DNA of 64,000 nt from Flavobacterium sp. Root186 (GTDB lineage: Bacteria; Bacteroidota; Bacteroidia; Flavobacteriales; Flavobacteriaceae). The DNA is taken from positions 124,114 through 188,113 of the forward strand of contig NZ_LMHW01000012.1 of NCBI RefSeq assembly GCF_001428525.1. Direction: 5' to 3'. The notes below the pieces were generated by a model. That model was given only the letters and a program-made list of their open reading frames with translations. It did not search any database and had not been told where the DNA came from. The position numbers were made by a program, and so were the translations under genes. This document shows, one piece after another, positions 8,658 through 17,739 of the stretch (the first letter of the stretch is position 1; the number at the start of each line of letters is the position of its first letter).

Positions 8658-11087
8658 CTAAGCTCTTTTTCTAACCTTATTTTTGACAGCATTATAGTCT
8701 ATAAAATATTTTACACTCACAGAAAAAATGTGTTTTAGGGCATCGTTAGTCAATAAGCTCGTTACGTTGTTTTTGAAATCCTTATCGATGATACGTTCAA
8801 AATTAGAAGCGTTGTTTCTGTACAAAGCCGAAAGCTGACTTCCGGGCGCAAACCACCAGGAATACGATAAATCTGCATTCCAGGAATAAAAACTTGAGTT
8901 TTTGTTTTCTGTATATTGCGGATACGGATCTAGAGTTCCATCAGCTTCAAGTTTTAAAATATCTTTATTTTCTGCTGAAGACCAATATTGGCGAACGGCT
9001 AAATTAAGTGTCATAGTGCTGTTAATGGCATATTTTCCTGATATGGTATTGGCGTATGTAATCACGTCACGATTAGCAAAAACAATAGTTTCGGGAGTAT
9101 TCTCATTATCGTCATCATCGTAACCGTCGACATAACCTTTGTTATTGTTTCTTTTAAGAAAACTAAAAGTGTAAACTAATAACAGTTTATCATTAAAGCG
9201 ATATCTCGGACTAATGTCGGTACCATAAGCTGCTCTTCCGGGTTCATCAGCAACAGATAAGGATGGATTTATATCAATAGCAAATTTGTGGTTGTAATTT
9301 GTTGAAATACTTCCCCAAAAATCAAATTTTCTAGGAATTATAACATACCTATTGTCTGCTCTTGGTTCGTAGTAATCATAGGATTCTAATGGTGAAACAG
9401 AAAGCCCTGCTCCGTAATAATTGTTTTTTACGGTACTTAAATTTACTTCGGCTTCAATTCGGTTTGCCTGAACTTTTCCAGAATCTTTATTGAATTCAGA
9501 ATACATTTCATAGTCAATTCTAAAACTATTAAAAAGCTTCGTTGGGTTTAGAATTCTGTAATTCGCATTTCCATAAAAATTGTAATAATTAGTATAGAAA
9601 TTAATTCCCAAATCATTCGGGTCAAAATCTTTCGAAACAAAATCAGTACCTAAACTATAACGATAATTACCGCTTGTTTCTGCAAAACTAACAGTTGAGA
9701 AAACACCTTTTGTATCTTCGGTATCATTTATTGTGCTGTACTTTACATTTCCAAACAAGCTGTAAGTATTCGCTTTAGTATTTAAATCCCAGGCTAAACC
9801 CGTTACATTCGCATCTTTATAATGACCATTTCTGGTAACATTTGTATTTATAAAAGTAACTGATGAATTTTTTCTGAAACGCTGATCCAGTACTAAAACA
9901 TTATAATTTGTGAGCGGTTCTACGACTTCACGTCTCGTTTCGCCGGAAATAGTGTCTTTTATTGTCGCAAAAGTTTTTTCGGTAACGGCATTTAAAATTC
10001 CAACTCCCAAACCATTTTTAGTTCTTCCGGAAAGTTTTAATGCATTAATAAGATTGACGTTTTGTACTGTTTCGATAATTTCTTCATCGTCTTTTAAATC
10101 GGGTTCAACAGAAGGTTTACCGCCAATTCTTCTCGAATAAAACATGTTCCCTTTATTAAATAAATCCGTTCCTTCGGTAAAAAAAGCTCGGTTTTCATTG
10201 AACTGCTGTTCAAACGGGCCTAAATTTAAAATTTGATCATCATATTTTGTCTGCCCAAAATCCGGAATTAAAATAGCATCAACAGTAAAGGCATCTGTAA
10301 TTCCGTATTTTATATCCATTCCGCCTTTTACGGTTCCGTATGTTTTTTGCCCTTCTCCTGCATTCAAATAATAAGAAGCATAAGGCATAAAAAACAATCG
10401 GGTAGGAGGTTTTATGTTTTCAATTCCTTCTAAAACTCCGGCTTGCTGTGTAAAAGTTCCAATTTTTTTATCGACAAAGTTCCAGGTATATTTATAGCGT
10501 GTACGTTTTACTTCTCTGAAAAAATTAATTCCCCAGGTTTGTTTGTTTTCCTGCGAAAAACGCAATGCAGAATATGGAATCTTTATTTCAACAACCCATC
10601 CGTTTTCGGTAATCGAAGCTTTACTTATCCAAACGGCATCCCACGAATAATCTTCACCGTTTGCATCTGTCATAATACAATCTCCCTGAACATCAGCCGC
10701 AGAAACATAAAACATAAAATCCTGCTGACCGTCATTAAAACCATTTATAAAGACACCAAAGATATCCGCAGTTCCAAAATTATCACGCTGTGAAATCTCT
10801 TTTAAAATTTTATCAGGTTCATCATCATACATCATTGCACCAATATAAATAGCATCATTATCATATAAAACCTTGATATTAGTTTTTTTATTCTCCGGAG
10901 CTGCTTTTCCGTTATCAGGTTCTAATGTGATAAAGTCTGAGGCAATTCCAACATTTTCCCACGCGCTTTCTTCTAGCTTTCCGTCAATAGAAATGTTTTG
11001 CGAAATAGACTTCGCCTGTAATGCTTTTTTTTGACTGAAACACAAAAAAGTAGATAAAAGAAACGTTAGAAAAACAAGTTTATTCAT
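8658..11087 (-). CDS. DUF5916 outer-membrane protein with N-terminal CBM9-like domain
   Basis: This is an 809-residue exported protein. A signal peptide (about 1-19, ending CFSQ) is followed by a carbohydrate-binding family 9-like domain (about 25-225, with ISIDGKLEESAWEN at its start). A long tyrosine- and asparagine-rich region of alternating beta-strands then makes an outer-membrane barrel likely (DUF5916). Members are widespread in Bacteroidota, and their ligand is unknown. It is not next to a SusC/SusD pair. The gene is monocistronic and divergent from the L,D-transpeptidase at 11388. Confidence 0.85.
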   Translation of the reverse strand: MNKLVFLTFLLSTFLCFSQKKALQAKSISQNISIDGKLEESAWENVGIASDFITLEPDNGKAAPENKKTNIKVLYDNDAIYIGAMMYDDEPDKILKEISQRDNFGTADIFGVFINGFNDGQQDFMFYVSAADVQGDCIMTDANGEDYSWDAVWISKASITENGWVVEIKIPYSALRFSQENKQTWGINFFREVKRTRYKYTWNFVDKKIGTFTQQAGVLEGIENIKPPTRLFFMPYASYYLNAGEGQKTYGTVKGGMDIKYGITDAFTVDAILIPDFGQTKYDDQILNLGPFEQQFNENRAFFTEGTDLFNKGNMFYSRRIGGKPSVEPDLKDDEEIIETVQNVNLINALKLSGRTKNGLGVGILNAVTEKTFATIKDTISGETRREVVEPLTNYNVLVLDQRFRKNSSVTFINTNVTRNGHYKDANVTGLAWDLNTKANTYSLFGNVKYSTINDTEDTKGVFSTVSFAETSGNYRYSLGTDFVSKDFDPNDLGINFYTNYYNFYGNANYRILNPTKLFNSFRIDYEMYSEFNKDSGKVQANRIEAEVNLSTVKNNYYGAGLSVSPLESYDYYEPRADNRYVIIPRKFDFWGSISTNYNHKFAIDINPSLSVADEPGRAAYGTDISPRYRFNDKLLLVYTFSFLKRNNNKGYVDGYDDDDNENTPETIVFANRDVITYANTISGKYAINSTMTLNLAVRQYWSSAENKDILKLEADGTLDPYPQYTENKNSSFYSWNADLSYSWWFAPGSQLSALYRNNASNFERIIDKDFKNNVTSLLTNDALKHIFSVSVKYFIDYNAVKNKVRKRA

Positions 11088-11387
11088 GAAAATTTGAGCG
11101 AAAAATGATTGTAAAAGTACTTTAATTTAGGAATAATAGACTTCATTTTCTTTCACTTGTTACACTTTAAGTTTCAAAATTTCCACTTTTTTCATCTTTT
11201 TTTAAGAAAAAGGGTCAAAACGTTGTGATTTTTTGCGTGAGAAAAAATCTTACATAAATATCGTTTTTATGTTAATAATGTTAAATTTTAAACAAAAAAA
11301 GCCTGATTAACAGGGTTTTATTTTGAGGCTTTTCAAAAATTTATACTTTTGCTCTACCCAAATTTATTATTAACCTAAAGAAATTCA
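11088..11387. other. 300-bp divergent intergenic region
   Basis: The region separates two divergent genes for exported proteins. It contains a clear rightward promoter at 11322-11351 and a weak hairpin pairing AAAAGCCT near 11297 with AGGCTTTT near 11326. I see no consensus promoter for the leftward DUF5916 gene and no small gene. Confidence 0.5.
11322..11351 (+). promoter_or_regulatory. Promoter of the L,D-transpeptidase gene (TTTG-N18-TACTTTTG)
   Basis: A -33 TTTG at 11322-11325 and a -7 TACTTTTG at 11344-11351 match the Bacteroidota consensus with 18-nt spacing. The start codon is 36 nt downstream. Confidence 0.75.
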
Positions 11388-12113
11388 ATGATTTACAAAA
11401 TGTATCCGCTGCTTGTGTTTTTTCTATTGTCTTTTGGTAAAGATTCAAAAAACACCACCGAATTAAAATCTGTAACAACAAAGAGTATTGCAAAAGTTGA
11501 AACAAACCTTTCTGTTGAAGCAAAAATTGAAAATGTTTATAACACATTAAATTCAAACAATTGTAAACTTCCTGAGTTTAGAACTTTTACAGAAGCAATG
11601 AAAGGATTTTATCTTTTGAAAGAAAGAGGAATTATTCAAAAAAACATTCTGACATTAATTGATTTTAGTCTTTCATCAAACACCAAACGTCTTTGGGTAA
11701 TTGATATGACTACAAATACGGTATTATTTAATTCTTTAGTGGCTCACGGAAGAAATACCGGAGAAGAATTTGCTACAGCATTTTCAAACTTAAACTCTTC
11801 ATTTAAAAGTAGTTTAGGTTTTTATGCAACAGGCGAAATTTATCAGGGAAAACACGGTGCTTCATTACGTTTAGACGGTCTTGAAAGAGGTCTAAATGAC
11901 AACGCCCGCGAAAGAGGAGTTGTAATGCATGGAGCAGATTATGTTTCTGAATCATTTATCAGAGATCACAAAAGATTAGGCAGAAGTCAAGGCTGTCCGG
12001 CTCTTCCTGTTGAATTGACAGATGAAATAATCAAAACTATTAAAGACAAATCATGTTTGTATATCTATCATCCTTCAAGAAGTTTTACGATGGAAGAGAA
12101 GCTAATCTCTTAA
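11388..12113 (+). CDS. Murein L,D-transpeptidase catalytic domain protein (YkuD_2 type)
   Basis: This 241-residue exported protein matches the short L,D-transpeptidase-like family PF13645. The catalytic layout is visible: H181 in VVMHGADYV, then the RSQGCPALP motif with nucleophile C203. Upstream strands include LWVIDMTTNTVLFNSLVAHG. The N-terminus is a short hydrophobic signal. The family is expected to act on peptidoglycan in the periplasm, but its exact reaction is less studied than that of the classical YkuD enzymes. Its last 12 bases overlap the convergent YcbB-like transpeptidase gene. Confidence 0.88.
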   Translation: MIYKMYPLLVFFLLSFGKDSKNTTELKSVTTKSIAKVETNLSVEAKIENVYNTLNSNNCKLPEFRTFTEAMKGFYLLKERGIIQKNILTLIDFSLSSNTKRLWVIDMTTNTVLFNSLVAHGRNTGEEFATAFSNLNSSFKSSLGFYATGEIYQGKHGASLRLDGLERGLNDNARERGVVMHGADYVSESFIRDHKRLGRSQGCPALPVELTDEIIKTIKDKSCLYIYHPSRSFTMEEKLIS

Positions 12114-13685
12114 TTTAGCATACAAATCTGAATCAAGATTATAAATATCAGCTCTGAAAATGAGCTGATTTTTTTTGCTCCAGGCCGTCCAATACCATTG
12201 ATATAAAGCATATTTTTTGGTGATTTTAAAACTCATTGTTTTTTTAGACGCAATTATGGTGTCAATCTTTACTTTTGAAAACCTCTCGGGATCATCCAAA
12301 ATATGTTCGGCCAATTCCAACGGATTTTCAACACGAACGCAGCCAGAACTTAATGAACGATTATTGCGTTCAAAATAATTCCTGTGATTGGTATCATGCA
12401 GATAGACACTGTGGTGATTTGGAAATAAAATCTTCATTAATCCTAATGAATTATTATAACCCGGACTTTGAACATACCTATAATTATTAGGTTTGTTTTC
12501 GTTCCAGGCATGTGGCTCGACAACATTTCCAGATGTATCATAAATCGTTATGTTTTTCTTCGCTAAATAATTTCGGTTGCGTTTCATTGCCGGAACAACA
12601 TCTTCTTTTAAAATTGTTGGCGGAACGGTCCATGTTGGGTTGAAAACAACCGTTTTTAAAACAGATGTAATAATAGGTGTTTTTCTTTTGCTGGTTCCTA
12701 CCACAATATTTCGAACTAAAGTTGTATCCTGATTTTCGACAACATTTAAGCTGTAATCCGGAATATTGATAAGGAAATAATTTTCGGCAAATTCATTCGG
12801 ATACCATCTCCAACGTTCTAAATTGGCAATAATTTGTTGTTTTCTTCTTTCTTTAGAATAGTTTAAAGCGCTGATCGTTCCCGGGCCAATAACGCCATCA
12901 TCGGCTAAACCATGTCTTGCCTGAAATTTTTTAATCGACTCAAAAGTTTTTTGATCATATTTATCTGTAAGACTGTCTTTTCCAGTCATGTCTTTCCAGA
13001 ATAAAAGTTTCTTTTTAATGTTGATTACCGCATTGTTTGTATCGTTTAAAGTAATTTTCTTTAAAGATTCAATAGTTGAAATATCTTCATCAGGAAAAGA
13101 ATTGATTATTTCAAGTGACTTTAGTAACTGTTTGTATACGATAGATTTAGGTTGAATATTTTCAACAATGCTGTCTAATTTGTTTTTATTAAAGGCATTA
13201 ATCAAAATACTATTTACATCAAATGTTTTTTCGTCTAAATCCCAGTCCGTATATAGTTTTTTAGGATCAAGTTTACCTTTGTATAAATGCTCTAAATATT
13301 TCTCAAAATTATAAGTTAGTAAAATATCATACGTTGCTAAGTCGGCATCGTTTAGTTTACCGATGCGTTTTTCTAATTGTTCTAATTTGGAAGCTTTATA
13401 ATCTTCGGGATTAAGTCCTAATTCTTCCGATTTTTCTAATTGAGATAATACAAATTGTCTCTTTTTTAGATTTCCCCAAACGGTTTTATTTTCAGATGAA
13501 GTATAAAACTGCTTAAGAGTTTCACTTTTAAAAGTACTTAAAAGTGCCGTGTCAACTTCTACTTTTCGTTCATCAGTAAGTATAATTGGTGGTGCTTTTT
13601 TTACTGTAGCAGGAGCTGGTTTAGGAGCGTCTTTTTTACAGCTAATTAAACTTAATACCAATAAAAAAAAGTAAAGTTTCCTCAT
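12102..13685 (-). CDS. L,D-transpeptidase, YcbB/LdtD-like lipoprotein
   Basis: This 527-residue enzyme would form 3-3 (or attach) cross-links in periplasmic peptidoglycan. The N-terminus has a lipobox ending SLISC (C16). A scaffold domain follows, then a peptidoglycan-binding repeat near residues 245-280 (FQARHGLADDGVIGPGT). The YkuD catalytic domain has HDTNHRNYF and then LSSGCVRV with nucleophile C449. Length and order match YcbB/LdtD. It lies 1 bp downstream of a GNAT gene on the same strand, probably cotranscribed, and its 3' end overlaps the other transpeptidase gene tail to tail. Confidence 0.92.
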   Translation of the reverse strand: MRKLYFFLLVLSLISCKKDAPKPAPATVKKAPPIILTDERKVEVDTALLSTFKSETLKQFYTSSENKTVWGNLKKRQFVLSQLEKSEELGLNPEDYKASKLEQLEKRIGKLNDADLATYDILLTYNFEKYLEHLYKGKLDPKKLYTDWDLDEKTFDVNSILINAFNKNKLDSIVENIQPKSIVYKQLLKSLEIINSFPDEDISTIESLKKITLNDTNNAVINIKKKLLFWKDMTGKDSLTDKYDQKTFESIKKFQARHGLADDGVIGPGTISALNYSKERRKQQIIANLERWRWYPNEFAENYFLINIPDYSLNVVENQDTTLVRNIVVGTSKRKTPIITSVLKTVVFNPTWTVPPTILKEDVVPAMKRNRNYLAKKNITIYDTSGNVVEPHAWNENKPNNYRYVQSPGYNNSLGLMKILFPNHHSVYLHDTNHRNYFERNNRSLSSGCVRVENPLELAEHILDDPERFSKVKIDTIIASKKTMSFKITKKYALYQWYWTAWSKKNQLIFRADIYNLDSDLYAKLRD

Positions 13686-13686
13686 T

Positions 13687-14124
13687 TTATAATTTTTTAA
13701 ACATTAAATAATGTTCGCCAACATCTTTAATATCAAATGGTTCACCTAGGGGCTGGTATCCCATTTTTCTGTAAAAGCCAACGGCGGCGGTTCTAGCATT
13801 AAACCAAATCAAATCGACTTTGTTTTCATTGCAGTAGGTTTCACAATGGTTAACTAAGGCTTCTCCAAATCCTTTTTTCTGATGCGTTTCCAAAACTGCC
13901 ATCCCTCGAATTTGTGCTTGACTTTTTTCGGCAAATATAGGATTGATTTTATCGAATAACGAAATAATTCCTGTTAAATCTTGATTATTATATAAACCAA
14001 AATGATGTGTAGTCTCAAGATCGTCTCCCTCAAAGATACAGCTTTCGATAGGTTTGCCTTTTCTTAGAACAGGCTGACGAACGATATAGGTTTCTTTTGA
14101 TGGGATTTCGTTAATAATATTCAT
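13687..14124 (-). CDS. GNAT family N-acetyltransferase
   Basis: This cytoplasmic protein of 145 residues has the acetyl-CoA binding motif A in the form RGMAVLETHQKKGFGEALV, followed by a C-terminal strand FYRKMGYQPLGEPF typical of small GNAT enzymes. The substrate cannot be predicted. It precedes the L,D-transpeptidase gene by one base, so translation may be coupled. Confidence 0.88.
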   Translation of the reverse strand: MNIINEIPSKETYIVRQPVLRKGKPIESCIFEGDDLETTHHFGLYNNQDLTGIISLFDKINPIFAEKSQAQIRGMAVLETHQKKGFGEALVNHCETYCNENKVDLIWFNARTAAVGFYRKMGYQPLGEPFDIKDVGEHYLMFKKL

Positions 14125-14220
14125 GATTTTTTAAAAATAATTGATTTTATAACTTTTTAATTTTAAATAGGTTATAAGAAAATGTTGATTTTAATTAATT
14201 TTTTTTGCCAAAAAGCTTGT

Positions 14221-14248
14221 TTTGAACTTAACTTTATTTTTATATTTG
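14221..14248 (+). promoter_or_regulatory. Promoter of the first tRNA-Gly gene
   Basis: The -7 element TATATTTG is at 14241-14248, with a TTTG 16 nt upstream at 14221-14224. The tRNA begins 11 nt downstream. Confidence 0.7.
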
Positions 14249-14258
14249 CACCAGCAAT

Positions 14259-14331
<73 letters not shown>

Positions 14332-14333
14332 CT

Positions 14334-14366
14334 AAAAAACCGGAACTTAATTGTTTCGGTTTTTTT
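14334..14366 (+). terminator. Terminator after the first tRNA-Gly
   Basis: AACCGGAAC pairs with GTTTCGGTT (one mismatch), followed by seven T. Confidence 0.75.
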
Positions 14367-14390
14367 ATCAAACTTAAATAATTTTTGATT

Positions 14391-14425
14391 TTTGTTTTTT
14401 AAAATGAATTAATTATTTATATTTG
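14391..14425 (+). promoter_or_regulatory. Promoter of the second tRNA-Gly gene
   Basis: The -7 element TATATTTG at 14418-14425 repeats that of copy 1. A possible -33 TTTG lies at 14391-14394 with 23-nt spacing. Each copy therefore has its own promoter and terminator. Confidence 0.6.
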
Positions 14426-14437
14426 CACCCTGTTAAT

Positions 14438-14510
<73 letters not shown>

Positions 14511-14514
14511 CTTC

Positions 14515-14546
14515 AAAAGCCTCAAACATTGTTTGAGGCTTTTTTG
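14515..14546 (+). terminator. Terminator after the second tRNA-Gly
   Basis: A perfect hairpin of AGCCTCAAAC with its complement, with a short loop and a T run. Confidence 0.85.
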
Positions 14547-14642
14547 TTTTTAGACTAATGCAAATTCCAATGTTTTTAAATTCCAAATACCAACTTTGTA
14601 TTAATCCATTTTAATATTGGAATTTAAAAAATATTTGGAATT

Positions 14643-15350
14643 TTACTTTAAACTGCTCAAATCGCTTTCTGGTTCTAGTTCTTCCGGAGTTTGGTTTTGT
14701 TTAAAAAGTCTTGCTTTTAAAGAACCTTTCAGCGTTATTTTTTCTCCTTTTACCTCAAGCCAGCTTCCTTCTCTTAAACCTAAAACCGGAATTGCATTAA
14801 AAGCATGGAATTCTTTAATTCTGGTTTCACGTGTTTCGCCCATGTGCTGTGAATTTGCATCAGGATCTAAATAATGTGGATTTAAATTAAATGGAATTAA
14901 TCCCAAAGTTTGAAAACTCGGCGGATAAATAATCGGCATATCATTCGTAGTCTGCATTGATAAACCGCAAATATTGCTTCCGGCACTTGTTCCTAAATAA
15001 GGAGTTCCGCTTTTAACTTTTTCTGCAAGCAATTGCATAATGTTGTTTTTATAAAGCTGTGAAACAAGCAAAAAAGTATTTCCGCCGCCGGTAAAAAAAC
15101 CTTCGGCATTTTGTATCACTTTTTCAGGACTTTCAAATTCATGAATTCCCTGAAGTTTAATATTTATAGAGGCAAAAACTTCTGCGGCTTTTTTTGTGTA
15201 TTCTTCGTGAGATATTCCGCCAGGGCGTGCGTATGGAATAAATAAAATAGTGGTACAGTTTTTAAAATGTAATTGTAGTGCAGGTAATAAATAATCTAAA
15301 TAACTGCCGCCGTGCAGCGTAGATGTGCTGGCGATGATAATGCTTTTCAT
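14643..15350 (-). CDS. pepE: Dipeptidase E (peptidase family S51)
   Basis: This 235-residue cytoplasmic serine peptidase resembles PepE, which cleaves Asp-Xaa dipeptides. The nucleophile S122 lies in the family motif GTSAGSN, preceded by the oxyanion-region strand GFFTGGGNT (85-92). The length is typical. It is a single-gene unit reading leftward. A long imperfect inverted repeat built from AAATTCCAA words (about 14562-14643) follows its stop codon and may act as its terminator. Confidence 0.92.
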   Translation of the reverse strand: MKSIIIASTSTLHGGSYLDYLLPALQLHFKNCTTILFIPYARPGGISHEEYTKKAAEVFASINIKLQGIHEFESPEKVIQNAEGFFTGGGNTFLLVSQLYKNNIMQLLAEKVKSGTPYLGTSAGSNICGLSMQTTNDMPIIYPPSFQTLGLIPFNLNPHYLDPDANSQHMGETRETRIKEFHAFNAIPVLGLREGSWLEVKGEKITLKGSLKARLFKQNQTPEELEPESDLSSLK

Positions 15351-15455
15351 AATTCTAAACTCAAATTCTATTGGATAAAGATATTAAAAAAAGTCTGTCT
15401 AAGAGAATTCATAATTTGAAGTTTAATTAACATATTTTTACCAACTCATTAATAC

Positions 15456-15463
15456 TAAATTTG
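15456..15463 (+). promoter_or_regulatory. -7 element (TAAATTTG) of the carboxypeptidase-regulatory-like operon
   Basis: The octamer matches TAnnTTTG and lies 51 nt upstream of the first gene of the overlapping cluster. No convincing -33 element was found. Confidence 0.5.
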
Positions 15464-15514
15464 GAAGACATTAGGATATTTTTACCTTTTTAATAATTTC
15501 CTAAAATTTTCATT

Positions 15515-16282
15515 TTGACAAAGAATATTGTATTTTTTTTAGTAGCAGTCATAAGTCAGAATTCCTGGTCTCAAAATCAGGAACGTACGATTATAAATGG
15601 AAAAATTACTGCAAATACAAATGATTTGGAAGGTGTTTATGTTGTCAATTCTCAAACCGAAGTTATGACAACTACAGATGCATCCGGGGCCTTTTCTATT
15701 TTGGCAAAACCAGATGATATGCTTATTTTTTCTTCAATTCAATTTAAAGAAAATAGAATTTCTCTTACCTGCGAAAATTTTACCGATTTGAATTTTACAG
15801 TAAGAATGAATTTAGTAGTGCATCAATTACAGGAAGTTATTGTAAAAAGATACGACAATATAAATGCTGTTTCTCTGGGAATTGTTCCGGCGGGACAAAA
15901 ATCATATACAGAAGCTGAAAGAAAATTACATACCGCAACCGCATTAAATGCAACTGCAAATGCTGGAACTATGGCTGGCGGCTCAATTTCTGCAGATCCT
16001 TTACTAAACTTTTTTTCGGGTCGAACTGCAATGCTGAAAAAAGAAGTTGAGGTAGAGAAGAAGGAATTTTTTATGAGACTTTTAGAAAAAATGTTTACTC
16101 TGGAGCATTTTGTTGAGCGTTTGAAAATACCAGCTGAATATGTAAAAGGGTTTGAATATTATGCTGTCGAAAATAAACAGTTTACGAATATTTTAAATTC
16201 TAAAAATAAAACTTCGACTGAATTTTTGCTAGGCGAACTGGCAGTAAAGTATAAAGAAATAATTGCGAGTGAAGTTAAATAA
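15515..16282 (+). CDS. Carboxypeptidase-regulatory-like domain protein, paralogue 1
   Basis: This 255-residue exported protein starts at a TTG; the resulting N-terminus MTKNIVFFLVAVISQNSWSQ is a good signal peptide and no ATG is nearby. Residues about 28-110 form a CarboxypepD_reg-like beta-sandwich (starting IINGKITANTNDLEGVYV). The C-terminal half is shared with the next gene: GIVPAGQKSYTEAERK, then SGRTAMLKKEVEVEKKE, then ERLKIPAEYVKGFEYY and a KNKT-containing tail. Function is unknown. It is much shorter than SusC-type receptors and has no plug or barrel, so it is not a TonB-dependent receptor. It overlaps the next gene. Confidence 0.75.
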   Translation: MTKNIVFFLVAVISQNSWSQNQERTIINGKITANTNDLEGVYVVNSQTEVMTTTDASGAFSILAKPDDMLIFSSIQFKENRISLTCENFTDLNFTVRMNLVVHQLQEVIVKRYDNINAVSLGIVPAGQKSYTEAERKLHTATALNATANAGTMAGGSISADPLLNFFSGRTAMLKKEVEVEKKEFFMRLLEKMFTLEHFVERLKIPAEYVKGFEYYAVENKQFTNILNSKNKTSTEFLLGELAVKYKEIIASEVK

Positions 16283-16997
16283 TACCTTACATATAATTTT
16301 AATTCTATTTTTTGTTCAAATTGGTTTTGGGCAAAATGTACCTTCTAAAGAAATTTTAGGGCAAATCTTCGAAAAATCTACTTCGGTTGACGGAGTAAAT
16401 ATTATTAATAACACCACACAAGTTTCGACTATTTCTGATGCTGAAGGAAGATTTTCTATTGCGGTTAAAGAAGGTGATGTTTTGGTTTTTTCGGCAGTAA
16501 ATTTAGAACCTTATAAACGCCGAATTTCGGCTGAAGATTTAACTGTAAGTCTGCTTGTGATTAAAATGACGGCAAAAGAAATTGAATTGAAGGAAGTGAA
16601 GGTAAATGATAATTACGGAATTACGACTGAAAATTTAGGAATTGTTCCACATGGACAAAAAACATATACACCTGCAGAAAGAAAAGTGTATACCGCGACT
16701 TCGACTTCTATTGATAAAATCCTCAATAAAATTTCCGGACGTACGGCAATGTTAAAAAAAGAGGTAAATGTGGAGAAAAAGGAGATGCTTTTCAGAAAAA
16801 TTGAGTATCTTTTTGAAGAAAATTATTATACCGAAAGATTAAAAATTCCGGTTGATGATATCAAAGGATTTCAATTATATTGTGTAGATGATGCCGAATT
16901 TGCCGTATCTTTGAATACAAAGAATAAAACAATGAGTATGTTTTTAATAACAGAGTTAGCTCGAAAATATCTAATAATTCTCGAAAATGAAAAATAA
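16269..16997 (+). CDS. Carboxypeptidase-regulatory-like domain protein, paralogue 2
   Basis: This exported protein of about 242 residues is clearly homologous to the product of the preceding gene along its whole length (GIVPHGQKTYTPAERK, SGRTAMLKKEVNVEKKE, YTERLKIPVDDIKGFQLY). I prefer the GTG at 16269, which gives the clean signal peptide MKLNNTLHIILILFFVQIG; a TTG two codons upstream is possible. The start lies inside the end of the upstream gene and its own end overlaps the next start by 11 bp, so translation is probably coupled. No function can be assigned beyond a secreted beta-sandwich protein. Confidence 0.75.
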   Translation: MKLNNTLHIILILFFVQIGFGQNVPSKEILGQIFEKSTSVDGVNIINNTTQVSTISDAEGRFSIAVKEGDVLVFSAVNLEPYKRRISAEDLTVSLLVIKMTAKEIELKEVKVNDNYGITTENLGIVPHGQKTYTPAERKVYTATSTSIDKILNKISGRTAMLKKEVNVEKKEMLFRKIEYLFEENYYTERLKIPVDDIKGFQLYCVDDAEFAVSLNTKNKTMSMFLITELARKYLIILENEK

Positions 16998-17739
16998 ACT
17001 AGGAGTATTCGTTGTTTGCTTATTTTGTCAAATAATGCTTGGGCAAAATGGCTCAAGAAAGTCGCTGCACGGTCAGGTTACAAACAAATCGCTTTCTATA
17101 GAGAGTGGCTATGTCATGAATATTAATGCAAAATCCAGAACTTTTATAGGTCCGGGTGGATTGTTTGATATTTTGGCACAGCCAAAAGATACTTTACTTT
17201 TTACCGGTTTGGCTTTTCAGTCTAAAAAAATTGTTTTGACTGAGAAAGACTGCGCACAAATACTTTTTTCTGTGCCTTTAGATTTGGTGAGCAATGAATT
17301 AAAAGAAGTTGTGGTTCGTAAAGATTTAAAAGTAAAGTCATTAGATAGTAATACGCAGCAATATGTTGATATGCAGTTTGAAGATGATAAACAATCTACC
17401 GCAAAAAATACGGTAATGTATTCTGATCAAACTATTAAATACGGAATGGACTTTGTTCGAATTTTTAAAGATGTTAAAAAACTTCTTTCAAAAAATGATG
17501 AGGTAAAAGAAGAAGAAATCTCGGATATTGCCTTTGTAGAATATTCTAAAGCCAATTTTAAACCTGATTTCTTTACTAAAACTCTAGGTTTGAAAAAAGA
17601 CGAAGTTGATTTGTTTTTGATGTTTTGTTCTAACGATCCGGAATCTAAAAGACATCTAAAAGAAGATCAAAAATTTGAGTTGATTGATTTTTTAATCAAC
17701 AAAAATGCTGAATTTAAAAAAGTGAATGCCTCTCAATAA
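16987..17739 (+). CDS. Carboxypeptidase-regulatory-like domain protein, paralogue 3 (diverged)
   Basis: This 250-residue exported protein has signal peptide MKNKLGVFVVCLFCQIMLGQ. The N-terminal domain keeps the same layout (LHGQVTNKSLSIESGYVMNI; LSNELKEVVVRK as the last strand), but the C-terminal half has lost the AERK and SGRTAML motifs and is lysine-rich. It is the third member of an overlapping series and shares one base with the start of the DUF6702 gene. Function unknown. Confidence 0.72.
   Translation: MKNKLGVFVVCLFCQIMLGQNGSRKSLHGQVTNKSLSIESGYVMNINAKSRTFIGPGGLFDILAQPKDTLLFTGLAFQSKKIVLTEKDCAQILFSVPLDLVSNELKEVVVRKDLKVKSLDSNTQQYVDMQFEDDKQSTAKNTVMYSDQTIKYGMDFVRIFKDVKKLLSKNDEVKEEEISDIAFVEYSKANFKPDFFTKTLGLKKDEVDLFLMFCSNDPESKRHLKEDQKFELIDFLINKNAEFKKVNASQ

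Noticed and set aside
11294..11336. Hairpin AAAAGCCT...AGGCTTTT as a terminator
   Set aside because: It lies between divergent genes, overlaps the -33 region of the L,D-transpeptidase promoter, and has a long loop; no gene ends there.
15515..17739. SusC-like or TonB-dependent receptors
   Set aside because: The CarboxypepD_reg-like domain often precedes such receptors, but no plug or barrel follows and the proteins are only about 250 residues.
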